DNA of 64,000 bases. It comes from Algoriphagus iocasae (lineage in GTDB: Bacteria; Bacteroidota; Bacteroidia; Cytophagales; Cyclobacteriaceae). Below are positions 1 to 9,556 of this stretch, piece by piece. Below the pieces are notes generated by a model. That model saw nothing but the letters and a program-made list of their open reading frames with translations. It was not told the origin of the DNA and ran no database searches. Position 1 is the first letter of the stretch. Each line of letters opens with the position of its first letter. Both the position numbers and the translations under genes were made by a program. Where the stretch lies: positions 1,656,780 through 1,720,779 of the forward strand of contig NZ_JACIJO010000001.1 in NCBI RefSeq assembly GCF_014206875.1. Direction: 5' to 3'.

Positions 1-2
1 TG

Positions 3-239
3 CAGTTGATATCAAAGGATTTTATCATTTTGATTCTTGTAGCAATTATTTGTGCCGTACCGCTATCAATTTGGATAATGAATTCATGGCTTCAGGATTT
101 CGCTACTCGGATCCCCTTGACTTGGTGGATTTTTGCAATTCCTAGTTTGACAGTGGTGATCATCACATTGGCCACAGTCAGTATTCATACCATCAAGGTA
201 GCAATGATTAACCCTGTAAAATCATTGTCACATGAATGA
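3..239 (+). CDS. FtsX/MacB-like ABC permease, C-terminal end only
   Basis: The left edge of the window cuts this gene; only the last 78 codons remain and they are open to the edge. The fragment has two hydrophobic stretches, a WLQDFATRIPLTWW segment between them, and ends in NPVKSLSHE. The complete permeases in this window end the same way (for example WLQDFEFKITLDVW and NPVLSLKTE in the gene ending at 8200). It is therefore the last two membrane helices of the C-terminal FtsX domain of another inner-membrane permease of this family. Whether it carries the N-terminal prefix domain or has a PadR gene upstream cannot be seen. Confidence 0.9.
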   Translation, partial: QLISKDFIILILVAIICAVPLSIWIMNSWLQDFATRIPLTWWIFAIPSLTVVIITLATVSIHTIKVAMINPVKSLSHE

Positions 240-517
240 CATTCATTAAGTTGATTTATCACTGCGAAAGGGTTGCTATTAGTGTCCTTCTATTCAACAT
301 AGTTATAAAATACCATTACTATCCAATCTATTTTTGGTTTAAGAAATTACTTCAGTTTGTCAATGAGGAAAGGGATTTAATAATTATTTTAACCAAAGGT
401 AATACTGAGTTGATGACCAAACTGTTGTTTTGAGACTCCATGCCTTGAAACAGGTTAAAATAGATGAAACTATCCATTGAAATACAATTATTAAAACCAA
501 GACCCTTTCGATGTCTC

Positions 518-1423
518 ATGATCTTTTCAATTAAATCAATTTTGATCTGCTTTCTTTTTTTTACAGTAAGCTATGGGTATGGACAGGTAGTAACTGAGAA
601 TAAGGTTAATTACTTAGAGTTCAATTCGTCGAAAGAACTTTATGATTTTTTTAGCTATAAAAAGGGAAATCCACCATTGATTAGTGGACATAGGGGAGGG
701 ATGGAGGCTGGATATCCTGAGAATAGCATTGAAGCATTCGAACATGTACTGAAAAATACTTCGGCGATTTTTGAAATAGATCCCCGTATGACCAAGGACA
801 GTGTTGTCGTTTTGATGCATGATGCTTCTTTGGAACGAACAACTAATGGATTAGGAAATTTGATTGAATTGACTTGGGAAGATGCCAGCAAACTTTTTTT
901 GAAGGATGTGAATGGCAAATTGACCTCATTTAAAATTCCCACCCTAGAGGAGGCTATTAGCTGGAGTAAGGATAAAACCATCCTTAATTTAGATCATAAA
1001 GACGTTCCATTGCAAGTAACCGCTGACTTGATCAAGCGATTAGATGCCTTCGACCATGTCATGATTACAGTCCACAAGCCATCCGAAGCAAGATATTATC
1101 TAGACCAGCATCCGGGTTTTATGTTTTCTGCATTCATAAGAACCGTAGAAGAATTTGAAGCCTATGAAGAAGCCAAAATTCCTTGGACTCAAATAATGGC
1201 ATATGTAGGTTCATTGAGCAAAGCCGAAAACAAGAATTTATATGATATGCTACACTCCAAAGGAGTGAAAGTAATGGTGTCTGCTGCTCCTAGCTATGAT
1301 AAAATGGAAAGAGGAGATACTCAGGATGAAGCATATAGGCAGGTGTTTTTAGATGGAGCTGATGTATTGGAGTCTGATTATCCTATTCGGGTAGCAAAGG
1401 CAATTTTGCACTTGGATCAATAA
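518..1423 (+). CDS. Secreted glycerophosphodiester phosphodiesterase family protein
   Basis: Predicted GDPD-family enzyme, which hydrolyses glycerophosphodiesters to glycerol 3-phosphate and an alcohol in a TIM barrel. The hallmark HRGG is followed by PENSIEAFEHVL, then FEIDPRMTKD with acidic metal ligands, then LMHDASLERTTNG with the second catalytic His; all are in the first half as in the family. Starting at ATG 518 gives a 301-residue protein beginning MIFSIKSILICFLFF, a clear signal peptide, so the enzyme should be periplasmic or surface-exposed. An in-frame ATG at 464 would add 18 residues before the signal. The C-terminal part (GVKVMVSAAPSYD, GADVLESDYP) fits the barrel's last strands. 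It stands alone. The substrate is not predictable; the family also includes phospholipid and wall-glycan hydrolases. Confidence 0.85.
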   Translation: MIFSIKSILICFLFFTVSYGYGQVVTENKVNYLEFNSSKELYDFFSYKKGNPPLISGHRGGMEAGYPENSIEAFEHVLKNTSAIFEIDPRMTKDSVVVLMHDASLERTTNGLGNLIELTWEDASKLFLKDVNGKLTSFKIPTLEEAISWSKDKTILNLDHKDVPLQVTADLIKRLDAFDHVMITVHKPSEARYYLDQHPGFMFSAFIRTVEEFEAYEEAKIPWTQIMAYVGSLSKAENKNLYDMLHSKGVKVMVSAAPSYDKMERGDTQDEAYRQVFLDGADVLESDYPIRVAKAILHLDQ

Positions 1424-1550
1424 ACCTGACAGAGTTAATGAAGCTCCTTTTTGCCAAGTGAAAATAATCTCAAAAAAACCGATGGTATTGATGCACTTAT
1501 TTGCAAGTTTTGGTCTCTCATTAAATTAATCAAATTAAAACTTTTCAATC

Positions 1551-2234
1551 TTGAAGTTGAATCATAGGTTTTATCTGAAGTCTAAAAAAGAACAGGTTTG
1601 GATTCAGGTAAAAATAGGGCTTGTTTCATTTCTGCTACTTCTCTTCATATTTCTCATTTGCTGGAAGTACAGTTTTTTTCTTCCGCTGATTATTTGCATT
1701 CCGATTACATTATCCCTCATTGCTCCATTTTTTGATGTGCCATCATTAAAAGAAACTGGGGGTTTGGTCTATTATTCTCCTTTGTTTTTGGCCGAAAAAC
1801 CAAAGAAGGAGAAGATAATCATCCATGGAGGAACCTTGTTTGATTACTTCTTTGTGATTGATAGAAAGCTAAATGGAAGGAAAAGAATGAACTTCATCCT
1901 ACACCAATACCTTGAAGGATTGGTTCATTTGATTGATCACCTTGAAGAAGAAAATAAGGAGAACCTGATCATTCGGGGTACTAGCTACATTATTAATGAG
2001 AGGACTGCCAAAAAATTAGGATTTAAGGTCGTTCAGACTGATTTTTTACAAAAGTGCATTTTGGTTTATAATTACTTCAATCTCCTGATTTCCTATTCTC
2101 TGGCAAAGGGGAAATGGACATGGCCGAGAATAGATGACACCAAAACCTTTGAGGCAAAACTGGAAGATCTGATTGAAAGGAAGGATTATATTAAAAGTTT
2201 GGAGAGGAAATTGAAAAATAGACACCTGGCCTAA
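1551..2234 (+). CDS. Hypothetical membrane-anchored protein
   Basis: A 227-residue protein with no family I recognise. It starts at TTG 1551; no in-frame ATG lies nearby. Residues about 20-62 are two adjacent hydrophobic helices (LVSFLLLLFIFLICW and FFLPLIICIPITLSLIAPFF). The remainder is soluble, basic and charged, ending in a helical KDYIKSLERKLKNR tail. The segment around residues 95-165 (KEKIIIHGGTLFDYFFVIDR to LIIRGTSYIINERTAKKLGF) is suggestive of an alpha/beta fold. Codon use matches the neighbours and there are no internal stops, so I regard it as a real gene. It is monocistronic, following the phosphodiesterase by about 130 bases. Confidence 0.65.
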   Translation: MKLNHRFYLKSKKEQVWIQVKIGLVSFLLLLFIFLICWKYSFFLPLIICIPITLSLIAPFFDVPSLKETGGLVYYSPLFLAEKPKKEKIIIHGGTLFDYFFVIDRKLNGRKRMNFILHQYLEGLVHLIDHLEEENKENLIIRGTSYIINERTAKKLGFKVVQTDFLQKCILVYNYFNLLISYSLAKGKWTWPRIDDTKTFEAKLEDLIERKDYIKSLERKLKNRHLA

Positions 2235-2601
2235 GATTTCTTGAAAATCTATTTTCCTTTTGTATTTAAATATCGGTTAAATCACTTTCCTATGCTTCAA
2301 TCCCCAATTTTAAGAAGATTGAAGATGTACTAAGTGAGAGACCATGTTCAGTAAGCTGATATTGAACCGTTATTGGCTGCGTATCTAAAACTGTTCGTTT
2401 CACCAACTGGTTTAACTCCAATTACTTTTTGAATAAGACTACACAGATTTAGAACCAAATAGAGTTTATAGTCCCAGTATCGACCATCAATGTCCTTTGG
2501 CGTACAATGATCTTTTAAAATATGTCCTAAATACCGTCTAAACAGCTGCTTAATTTTTGGCACGACTATTATTCCTACATTTAGATAATAAGGAAAATTC
2601 T
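2235..2601. other. Intergenic region upstream of the first PadR module
   Basis: No convincing gene. A short minus-strand open frame (2348-2563) has no recognisable motif. The last 45 bases hold the conserved promoter-like element described separately. Confidence 0.5.
2557..2584 (+). promoter_or_regulatory. Conserved promoter/operator element of PadR-permease module 1
   Basis: TTGGCA at 2557-2562 is followed after 13 bases by TACATTTAG at 2576-2584, and the start codon lies 26 bases after the first T of TACATTTAG. The same arrangement occurs before the PadR genes at 11470 and 58398. TACATTTA is close to the Bacteroidota -7 pattern TAnnTTTG, so this is probably a promoter, perhaps with the PadR binding site overlapping it (TATTAT and ATAATA flank the -7). 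Confidence 0.6.
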
Positions 2602-2946
2602 ATGAAAGATTATCAACTAGGGGAGTTCGAAGAAATCGTCATGCTAACAGTAGGCATTTTGAATAACAAAGCCTACAGTGTAGCCATCAAAGATGAAATT
2701 GAAGCAAGACTTAAAAGGACGGTGAGCATGGGAGCTTTGCATACAGCATTGAATAGGATGGAAGATAAAGGATATCTCAAATCCTTTTCCGGAGAATCAA
2801 CTGAAGAAAGGGCCGGTCGACCCAGACGATATTTTGAAATCACTGCATTGGGTAAGAAAGCTATTCAACATGCCAAAGATACCCGGGATGAACTCTGGGC
2901 TGCCATCCCTAAAACGATTTGGCAAGCGAACTTAGGTGGTATATAA
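2602..2946 (+). CDS. PadR family transcriptional regulator
   Basis: A 114-residue winged-helix regulator of the PadR family. The pattern LGEFEEIVMLTVGILNNKAYSV, then IKDEIEARL, VSMGALHTALNRMEDKGYL and RAGRPRRYFEITALGKKA is the typical PadR fold: helices 1-3, recognition helix, then the beta wing. It lacks the long C-terminal coiled coil of PadR subfamily 1. ATG 2602 is chosen because the paralogues at 11470 and 58398 start with the same MxxYxLGEFEE. Two bases separate its stop from the downstream permease, so it is cotranscribed with two permeases and probably represses its own operon. It is a close paralogue of the regulator at 58398. The inducing ligand is unknown. Confidence 0.93.
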   Translation: MKDYQLGEFEEIVMLTVGILNNKAYSVAIKDEIEARLKRTVSMGALHTALNRMEDKGYLKSFSGESTEERAGRPRRYFEITALGKKAIQHAKDTRDELWAAIPKTIWQANLGGI

Positions 2947-2948
2947 AA

Positions 2949-5573
2949 ATGAAAAGTAAACAACCTTTTCCACCTAAGTTCTTTCTCCGCTTCTTCCGAT
3001 GGTTCTGTCATCCCAGAATGCTGGACTATATCGAAGGCGACCTCTTGGAAGTTTATGAGCGGAACTTCAAGACTATGGGAAAGCGGAAAGCAGACTGGAA
3101 GTTTATTAAAGATGTGCTTTTACTATTTCGTCCTGGAATCATCCGTCCCAGAAAACCTTTTCAAAACTTAACCACCTTTGGCATGTATAAAAGTTACTTT
3201 AAAATCGGATGGAGGAATCTTATCAAGAACAAAGGTTACTCTGCCATCAACATAGGCGGTCTGGCTGTTGGGCTTACTGCTGCAATTCTTATAGCCTTAT
3301 GGGTGCGTGATGAATTGTCCTTCAACAAGAATTTCGAAAACTACGACAAGATCGCTCAGGTCCTACAAAATCAGACTTTCAATGGCGAGGTACAAACCTG
3401 GTGGAGTCAGGCTAGGCAGATTGCTCCAGAACTCCGAAATCACTATGGAAGTGATTTTAAGTATGTGATCATGAGCTCTTGGAACGGATCTCACAAATTC
3501 ACATTCGATGATAAAGATGTGAGGAAAGAGGGGAGTTTTATGGAACCCGAAGTGACAGAAATGTTGACACTCAACATGTTGTCAGGAACTCGCGATGGTC
3601 TTAACGATCCCAATTCCATTTTACTTTCCGGATCCGCAGCAAAGGACATTTTTGGTGATTTATCACCACTTGGCCAAGCCATTCTGATGGATGACAAATT
3701 GGAAGTAATGGTTACTGGTGTATATGAGGACTTGCCGAGAAACTCAAGTTTTCATAACCTGACTTTCATAGCTCCTTGGGAACTGTATGTATCCAGTGAA
3801 AATCTGGAAGAACGAACAGGCTGGGGCAACAGTTGGTTTCATTCCCTTGCACAAATTGAAGACAATGCCGACATGGATCAGGTGTCTCTCAAAATCAAAG
3901 ATGTGAAACTCAATGCTGTGGTGGCAGCTGGTGATAATGATGACCTGTTTAAACCTGAGATTTTTCTCCATCCTATGAGCCGCTGGCATTTATATTCAGA
4001 TTTTAAGAATGGGGTTTCAGTTGGAGGAGGAATTCAATATGTTTGGTTGTTTGGGTTAGTCGGCGTATTCGTTTTATTTCTCGCCTGCATCAACTTTATC
4101 AACCTCAACACTGCCCGTTCTGAAAAAAGAGCCAAGGAAGTTGGCATTCGCAAAGCACTTGGGTCGGTCAGGATTCAATTGATCAATCAGTTTTTTACAG
4201 AATCAATGATGGTGGTGATCCTGTCATTTATCCTGTCACTGATACTTGCCCAACTGGCTTTGCCTTTGTTCAATGAAGTTTCGGGAAAGCAAATTGACCT
4301 GCTATGGTCGAATCCGTATTTCTGGATCATTGGCCTTGGATTTACCATTCTTACCGGAATGATTGCAGGAAGTTTTCCGGCATTATATATCTCATCATTT
4401 CATCCTGCTAGGGTTTTGAAAGGTGCATTTAAAGCAGGTCGTTTTTCGGCAGTTCCTCGGAAGATTCTGGTAGTTGCTCAATTTACAGTTTCGATAACAC
4501 TCATCATTGGAACCTTGATTGTTTTCAAACAAATTCAATTTACCAAAAACCGCCCCATAGGATACGATAATATGGGAGTGATTTCGGCTCCAATAAGATC
4601 AGAAGGGATAAGGGAGCATTTTGATGCCTTCAGAAATGACCTGCAAAACACTGGTTCAGTTAAGGAAGTGGCCCTGACAGATTCTCCATTGACTGCAACG
4701 AATGTGACAAATAGCGGCTTTACCTGGGAAGGAAAAGATCCTGGTATGGCAGAAGAGTTTGCTACGCTTCGTGTAACCCATGAATTTGGGGAAATGATTG
4801 ATTGGCAGATCCTGGAGGGTCGCGATTTTTCAAGGGATTTTGCATCTGACACGATGGCTTTTATCATCAATGAATCAGCAGCGAAATACCTTGGAATGGA
4901 GGATCCCGTTGGCAAATCTCTCAAGTGGGGAAATAATGGAGAATATAAAATAATCGGAATGGTCAAAGACATGGTCACACAGTCTCCATATTCTCCGGTC
5001 AAGCAAATGCTTTTTTTCCTCAACTATAAGCGCGTGAATATGGTGCACATAAAGATCAATCCGGATGTAAGCGCAACCGAAGCTTTAAGTAAGATTGAAA
5101 CTGTATTCAAAAAACACGATCCTGCCAATGATTTTGAATATTCATTTGTTGATCAGGATTATGGCAAAAATTTCGATAACGAAAGGCGGATTGCCAAGCT
5201 GACCTCCGCCTTTGCTGGACTTGCCATGCTTATTTGCTGTCTCGGACTTTTTGGATTGGCTTCATTCATGGCAGAACAACGGACAAAAGAAATAGGAATC
5301 AGAAAAGTCATGGGGGCTTCTGTAGTCAATTTATGGAGCATGATGTCCAAAGATTTTGTAAGGCTTGTTGTCATCTCAAGTTTAATTTCTATTCCGATCG
5401 CTTTCCATTTTCTAAGTAGCTGGTTGGAAAATTATGAATATAGAACACCAATTTCATGGTGGATTTTCGCTGCCTCTGGTTTTGGCGCTGTTTTGATCAC
5501 TTTATTGACTGTTAGCTATCAATCTTTAAAAGCTGCGCTGATTAATCCAGTTAGGAGCCTAAAAACGGAGTAA
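2949..5573 (+). CDS. Prefix-domain FtsX/MacB-like ABC transporter permease (module 1, first copy)
   Basis: An 874-residue inner-membrane permease. Residues about 8-66 are the permease prefix domain (FFLRFFRWFCHPRML, EGDLLEVYERN, KADWKFIKDVLLLFRPG). The MacB-type part starts at MYKSYFKIGW (about 79), with TM1 near 100-119, a periplasmic MacB-PCD-like domain, a first FtsX domain from about 364 containing KEVGIRKALGS, a second periplasmic domain, and a last FtsX domain from about 750 containing KEIGIRKVMGAS. It has no ATP-binding domain and no ATPase gene lies nearby. Such permeases use a separate MacB/LolD-type ATPase, or act mechanically like MacB; the substrate is unknown. The start at 2949 is two bases after the PadR stop; a longer in-frame start at 2919 would overlap PadR and add a non-conserved tail. 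Confidence 0.92.
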   Translation: MKSKQPFPPKFFLRFFRWFCHPRMLDYIEGDLLEVYERNFKTMGKRKADWKFIKDVLLLFRPGIIRPRKPFQNLTTFGMYKSYFKIGWRNLIKNKGYSAINIGGLAVGLTAAILIALWVRDELSFNKNFENYDKIAQVLQNQTFNGEVQTWWSQARQIAPELRNHYGSDFKYVIMSSWNGSHKFTFDDKDVRKEGSFMEPEVTEMLTLNMLSGTRDGLNDPNSILLSGSAAKDIFGDLSPLGQAILMDDKLEVMVTGVYEDLPRNSSFHNLTFIAPWELYVSSENLEERTGWGNSWFHSLAQIEDNADMDQVSLKIKDVKLNAVVAAGDNDDLFKPEIFLHPMSRWHLYSDFKNGVSVGGGIQYVWLFGLVGVFVLFLACINFINLNTARSEKRAKEVGIRKALGSVRIQLINQFFTESMMVVILSFILSLILAQLALPLFNEVSGKQIDLLWSNPYFWIIGLGFTILTGMIAGSFPALYISSFHPARVLKGAFKAGRFSAVPRKILVVAQFTVSITLIIGTLIVFKQIQFTKNRPIGYDNMGVISAPIRSEGIREHFDAFRNDLQNTGSVKEVALTDSPLTATNVTNSGFTWEGKDPGMAEEFATLRVTHEFGEMIDWQILEGRDFSRDFASDTMAFIINESAAKYLGMEDPVGKSLKWGNNGEYKIIGMVKDMVTQSPYSPVKQMLFFLNYKRVNMVHIKINPDVSATEALSKIETVFKKHDPANDFEYSFVDQDYGKNFDNERRIAKLTSAFAGLAMLICCLGLFGLASFMAEQRTKEIGIRKVMGASVVNLWSMMSKDFVRLVVISSLISIPIAFHFLSSWLENYEYRTPISWWIFAASGFGAVLITLLTVSYQSLKAALINPVRSLKTE

Positions 5574-5578
5574 TTCCT

Positions 5579-8200
5579 ATGAATTCTAACCCAACTCCTC
5601 CAAAGTTCTTTCTCCGCTTCTTCCGCTGGTTCTGCCATCCTAGGATGCTGGATTATATAGAAGGCGACCTCTTGGAAGTTTATGAGCGGAACTTAAAGAC
5701 TCTGGGAAAGCGGAAAGCAGATTGGCGTTTTATCAAAGATGTGCTTTTGCTATTTCGCCCCGGAATCATCCGCCCCAGAAAACCTTATCAAAACTTAACC
5801 CCCTATGGCATGTATAAAAGTTACTTTAAAATCGGCTGGAGAACACTCCTAAGAAACAAGGAATACACGCTGATCAATATCGCAGGGCTGGCTCTCAGCA
5901 TCACCTGTTGCATTTTGATTTTTGTGCTGGTAAAGCATCATTCAGGTTTTGATGATTTTCATCAAAATGAAGACAGGATCTACCGTATCGTCACGGAGCA
6001 ACATAGAGAGTCAGTATCCTTCACCAACAGTGTCCCATCTCCTTTAGGCATGGTTTTGAGAGAAAACCATTCCTATACCGAGAAAGTTGCCCGAATGTTT
6101 CAGGAAGCTGATGCGGTGATATCTTTTGAGAGAAATGGTGAGAAACAGCTGATAAAGGAACCACAGGGATTTGCTTTCACGGAACCTGAGTTCTTTGATA
6201 TTTTCAATTTTCCTCTTTCCCAGGGAAATATGAAGACTGCCCTGGCTGAACCTAATACCGCTATCATTACAGAGCGATTGGCAAAGAAGTACTTCGGAGA
6301 GCAAAATCCGATAGGGCAGGTAATTACTTACGACAATTTTTTGCCCTTCACTATTACGGGGGTATTGGAGGATTTGCCTGAGAATACAGATATAACCACT
6401 GAGATTTTTGTCTCATACAGCAGTATGAAGGATTTTAATCCTTGGCTGGCAAGCGATGAAGCCTGGGGAGGAATCACCGGAGGAATGTATTGCTATGCTT
6501 TACTAAGGCCAGGTGTGAGTCCGGTAGAAGTGGAGGAAGCGCTGGCACCTTACGTCAAGCTCCATAGACCAGAGAGTAAAAATGTACATCATTATAAGCT
6601 GCAGGCCCTTTCAGACATTCATTTTGACGGGAGATATGGAGGAGCCATGGAGAAATCAGACATAGGGATTTTGATCGCCATTGGTATCTTTTTACTACTT
6701 ACCGCCTGTGTCAACTTTGTGAATCTGGCTACCGCCCAAGCTCTAAAACGATCCAAAGAAGTGGGAGTAAGGAAAGTATTGGGAAGCTTCAGAACTCAGC
6801 TCTTCTGGCAGTTTATCTTTGAGACGGCCATTATCGCAACCCTCAGTATTTTGATTGCATTGGTAGCTGCCTTTGCATTGGTACCTTATGTTAATGACTT
6901 TTTTAGTACACAGATCCCTGTCAATTTCTTGACCGATGGTACCTTGGTTTTATTTATCATAGGCTTAGATGTGCTCATTACGCTTTTGGCAGGATGCTAC
7001 CCCGCATTTATCCTCACAGGATTCAAGCCTGTAACAGCACTTAAAGGCAAGCTTTCCATGCAGCAATTGGGAGGATTCAATACCCGCCGCTCGCTCATCG
7101 TGATGCAGTTTGCCATATCCCAAGTATTGATCATCGGGGTGATCGTGATCATGAACCAGATGCGCTATGCCAAGCAAGCGGAACTTGGTTTTGACAAGGA
7201 GTCCATCGTGATGGTGGGAATAGGAAGCGATTCCTTATACAGTATGAAATCCTTGAAAAATGAGTTTTTGCGCTTACCGGGAATAGAAAAAGTCTCCCTT
7301 TGCTATCAACCTCCTGCTTCTGAAAACTCCTGGAATAATTCCATCCGCTTTGGTTCAGATACCGAAGAGGTGAATTTCCCAACCAATATGAAGCTGGCAG
7401 ATGCGGATTACATTTCCACTTTTGACCTGGAATTGTTGGCAGGGAGAAATCTCACTCCTTCCGATACAGTGAGAGAGATGGTGGTCAATGAAGCCCTGCT
7501 GCAAAGTCTGGGAATCACTTCCTACGAGGATGCTTTGGGAGAAATGATCTATGCCAATGGGGGAAATATGGTGGGACCGATAGTCGGTATAGTACGTAAT
7601 TTCCATGATAGGTCTATGCATGCAGAAATTTCTCCAGCGCTGATTACTACAGCAGGTAATATGTATTTCAATTATGCCATTAAAATCAACGGGCAATCTG
7701 TAAAAACGACCTTGGAAGAAATAGAGGAGCTATGGGAGGCGCAGAACCCAGACAAGCTATTTGAATATTCCTTTGTGGATGATGAGATCGCCCAGTTTTA
7801 TACCGCTGAGGACACCTTGCTGAAAGGGATTCAGTTCTTTTCATTTATTGCCATATTCATCGGCTGTTTGGGTCTATATGGATTAATATCCTTTATGATT
7901 TCCCAGAAGACCAAAGAAGTAGGAATACGCAAAGTAATGGGAGGGGGCGTAGCCCATATCATCTGGTTATTCGGTCAGGAGTTTGTGCGCTTGATTTTGA
8001 TTGCCTTTTTGATCGCTGCACCGATTGGCTGGTGGTTTATGAACCAATGGCTTCAGGATTTTGAATTCAAGATTACCTTGGATGTATGGACCTTTGCCTT
8101 AGCAATAGGAAGTTCCATCATTATTGCTGCATTGACAGTGGGGTATCAGGTGATCCGAGTAGCATATATTAATCCTGTGTTGAGTTTGAAAACAGAGTAA
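5579..8200 (+). CDS. Prefix-domain FtsX/MacB-like ABC transporter permease (module 1, second copy)
   Basis: An 873-residue permease five bases downstream of the previous one, hence in the same operon. The architecture is the same: prefix domain in the first 70 residues, TM1 after MYKSYFKIGW, periplasmic domain, FtsX domain with KEVGVRKVLGS, second periplasmic domain, and C-terminal FtsX domain with KEVGIRKVMGGG, ending NPVLSLKTE. The first 245 bases are almost identical to the upstream copy, yet the rest is much more like the permease at 58745 (both have CILIF, EPEFFDIFNFPL or EPDFFDVFNFPL, TNMKL/TNMKM, GNMVG/GNMKG). This mosaic points to conversion of the 5' end. Two different permeases in one operon could form a heterodimer, but that is inference. 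No ATPase partner is nearby. Confidence 0.92.
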   Translation: MNSNPTPPKFFLRFFRWFCHPRMLDYIEGDLLEVYERNLKTLGKRKADWRFIKDVLLLFRPGIIRPRKPYQNLTPYGMYKSYFKIGWRTLLRNKEYTLINIAGLALSITCCILIFVLVKHHSGFDDFHQNEDRIYRIVTEQHRESVSFTNSVPSPLGMVLRENHSYTEKVARMFQEADAVISFERNGEKQLIKEPQGFAFTEPEFFDIFNFPLSQGNMKTALAEPNTAIITERLAKKYFGEQNPIGQVITYDNFLPFTITGVLEDLPENTDITTEIFVSYSSMKDFNPWLASDEAWGGITGGMYCYALLRPGVSPVEVEEALAPYVKLHRPESKNVHHYKLQALSDIHFDGRYGGAMEKSDIGILIAIGIFLLLTACVNFVNLATAQALKRSKEVGVRKVLGSFRTQLFWQFIFETAIIATLSILIALVAAFALVPYVNDFFSTQIPVNFLTDGTLVLFIIGLDVLITLLAGCYPAFILTGFKPVTALKGKLSMQQLGGFNTRRSLIVMQFAISQVLIIGVIVIMNQMRYAKQAELGFDKESIVMVGIGSDSLYSMKSLKNEFLRLPGIEKVSLCYQPPASENSWNNSIRFGSDTEEVNFPTNMKLADADYISTFDLELLAGRNLTPSDTVREMVVNEALLQSLGITSYEDALGEMIYANGGNMVGPIVGIVRNFHDRSMHAEISPALITTAGNMYFNYAIKINGQSVKTTLEEIEELWEAQNPDKLFEYSFVDDEIAQFYTAEDTLLKGIQFFSFIAIFIGCLGLYGLISFMISQKTKEVGIRKVMGGGVAHIIWLFGQEFVRLILIAFLIAAPIGWWFMNQWLQDFEFKITLDVWTFALAIGSSIIIAALTVGYQVIRVAYINPVLSLKTE

Positions 8201-8664
8201 ATAATTATCACTCCATATTGAACAAGGTTCAACTATGTTCTGATTAATCATGTTTAGAGGATTATAGTTCTTCCTTTAAAGCCAGTCCCGATTATTTCGG
8301 AAATAATGGGAGATAGCATAAATAACCAAGTGCCTCACGAAATAAATACAGGTTGGCAAGAATATATTGATAGAATCCCCGCCAATTGTTTGGACAAATT
8401 CAACCTTGGGTCAAAGAAATTAGGACTTTGGCGGGATGGGGAATTCACAAGAGTAAAACTGACTATTCCAGTACTTTTAGCATTATAAATTGACATGATC
8501 GGAAAGGAAAAATTTTATTACAAAATCTTTAGGTGAATTATTTTTATTTATTAAAAAAAGAAAGAATTTCGTGGCTTTCTGGTCGCTCTTTGGTTTTTGA
8601 CTTTGGATTAATCAGAAAGCATTAATTCAATAATATCTAAAAGTTTCAAAATTTAAATCACTGT
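8201..8664. other. Intergenic region with a REP-like palindrome
   Basis: No supported gene; a 60-codon frame at 8306-8488 has no family signature. CCCGATTATTTCGG at 8287-8300, followed by AAATAATGGG, can fold on itself and resembles sequences at 29871-29884 and 29937-29951. Confidence 0.5.
8286..8310. repeat. REP-like palindrome (CCCGATTATTTCGG type)
   Basis: CCCGATTATTTCGG and the following AAATAATGGG give an inverted repeat. The reverse form CCGAAATAATCGGGACAGG is at 29939-29957, and a half copy (ATCGGGACAGGCT) is at about 40578. Such short palindromes are scattered through many Bacteroidota intergenic regions. Confidence 0.45.
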
Positions 8665-9258
8665 ATGAAATTCAATTTTATTTTCTGTTTAGCATTTCTA
8701 GGTATCAGTTCCATTGGATATACTCAGGATATCATCACCACAAAAAAAGGAGAAGATATAGAATCAAAAGTATTGGAGGTGAACGAAAAGGAAGTGACCT
8801 ATAAAAAATTTGACAATCAAGAGGGACCTAGCTATACCTTGAAGAAGTCAATGATTGTGATGATCCGATATGAAAATGGAACCAAAGATATTTTTGAAAA
8901 TGAAACTCCAGAATCTATTGAGTTTTATTCTGAAGCCAATAATGAAGACCTGTTTGTAAAGGGCCAGATGGATGCAGGTAATCACTATAAAGGATATAAA
9001 GGGGCTGGAACTGGAACTTTGATTGCAAGTTTGGTTTCTCCGGTAGTTGGTTTAGTGCCGGCAATTGCTACTTCTTCCACCCAGCCTAAAGACGAGAACC
9101 TGGGCTATCCAAATTCAGAGCTGATAAAGAAGGCAGATTATTACAACGGTTATACCAAAAAGGCTAAAAAAGTAAAGCAAGGAAAGGTTTGGACCAATTG
9201 GGCTATAGGCTTTGGTGTAAACTTAGTCGCTATTTTAATATTAACTAGCGGTCAGTAA
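8665..9258 (+). CDS. Secreted/membrane hypothetical protein
   Basis: A 197-residue protein. Residues 1-20 (MKFNFIFCLAFLGISSIGYTQ) are a signal peptide. The next region, DIITTKKGEDIESKVLEVNEKEVTYKKFDN and KSMIVMIRYENGTKDIF, is a pattern I know from many uncharacterised Bacteroidota secreted proteins, probably a small beta domain. Then come a charged stretch, a hydrophobic glycine-rich segment near residues 112-135 (GTGTLIASLVSPVVGLVPAIA) and a C-terminal hydrophobic helix (WAIGFGVNLVAILIL). The protein is probably anchored in the inner or outer membrane with the beta domain exported. No function can be assigned and no operon partner is visible. Confidence 0.75.
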   Translation: MKFNFIFCLAFLGISSIGYTQDIITTKKGEDIESKVLEVNEKEVTYKKFDNQEGPSYTLKKSMIVMIRYENGTKDIFENETPESIEFYSEANNEDLFVKGQMDAGNHYKGYKGAGTGTLIASLVSPVVGLVPAIATSSTQPKDENLGYPNSELIKKADYYNGYTKKAKKVKQGKVWTNWAIGFGVNLVAILILTSGQ

Positions 9259-9500
9259 TAATAAGTAGGAAGACTTGATTCAGAGGCTTTCGAATTCAGG
9301 TCGAATTGAATGCCTCTGATTCTTCTAGAACTCTGCCGTGTTTTTTGTTTTAACAAACCACTAAAATCAACAATAGCGAATCTATTTAGAGTAAATAGAA
9401 AAGCAAATATTTACTTCTCATCAAATTCATCTATTGGAAATGAATAGCATTGTGGGAGAATGCCTACATTCCTATTAATTGGCAAAGGAGAATTCCTTAA

Positions 9501-9551
9501 TAGCCCAAAGCCTTTCTGAGGTATTAAATTATCGGAATTACAAATTTCTGA
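9501..9551 (+). repeat. Dispersed repeat module E, copy 1
   Basis: CCTTTCTGAGGTAT, a short variable segment, TTACAAATT and CTGA recur at 29806-29850 in the same order and spacing. It directly precedes module A. Confidence 0.6.
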
Positions 9552-9556
9552 CTATG

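Noticed and set aside
236..433. 65-codon frame starting at the stop of the first permease
   Set aside because: Low complexity, AT-rich, no conserved pattern; probably chance.
2348..2563. 71-codon minus-strand frame before PadR module 1
   Set aside because: No motif, and it overlaps the conserved promoter element.
8306..8488. 60-codon frame after the second permease
   Set aside because: Starts within a REP-like palindrome and has no recognisable domain; could be a gene fragment but I cannot support it.
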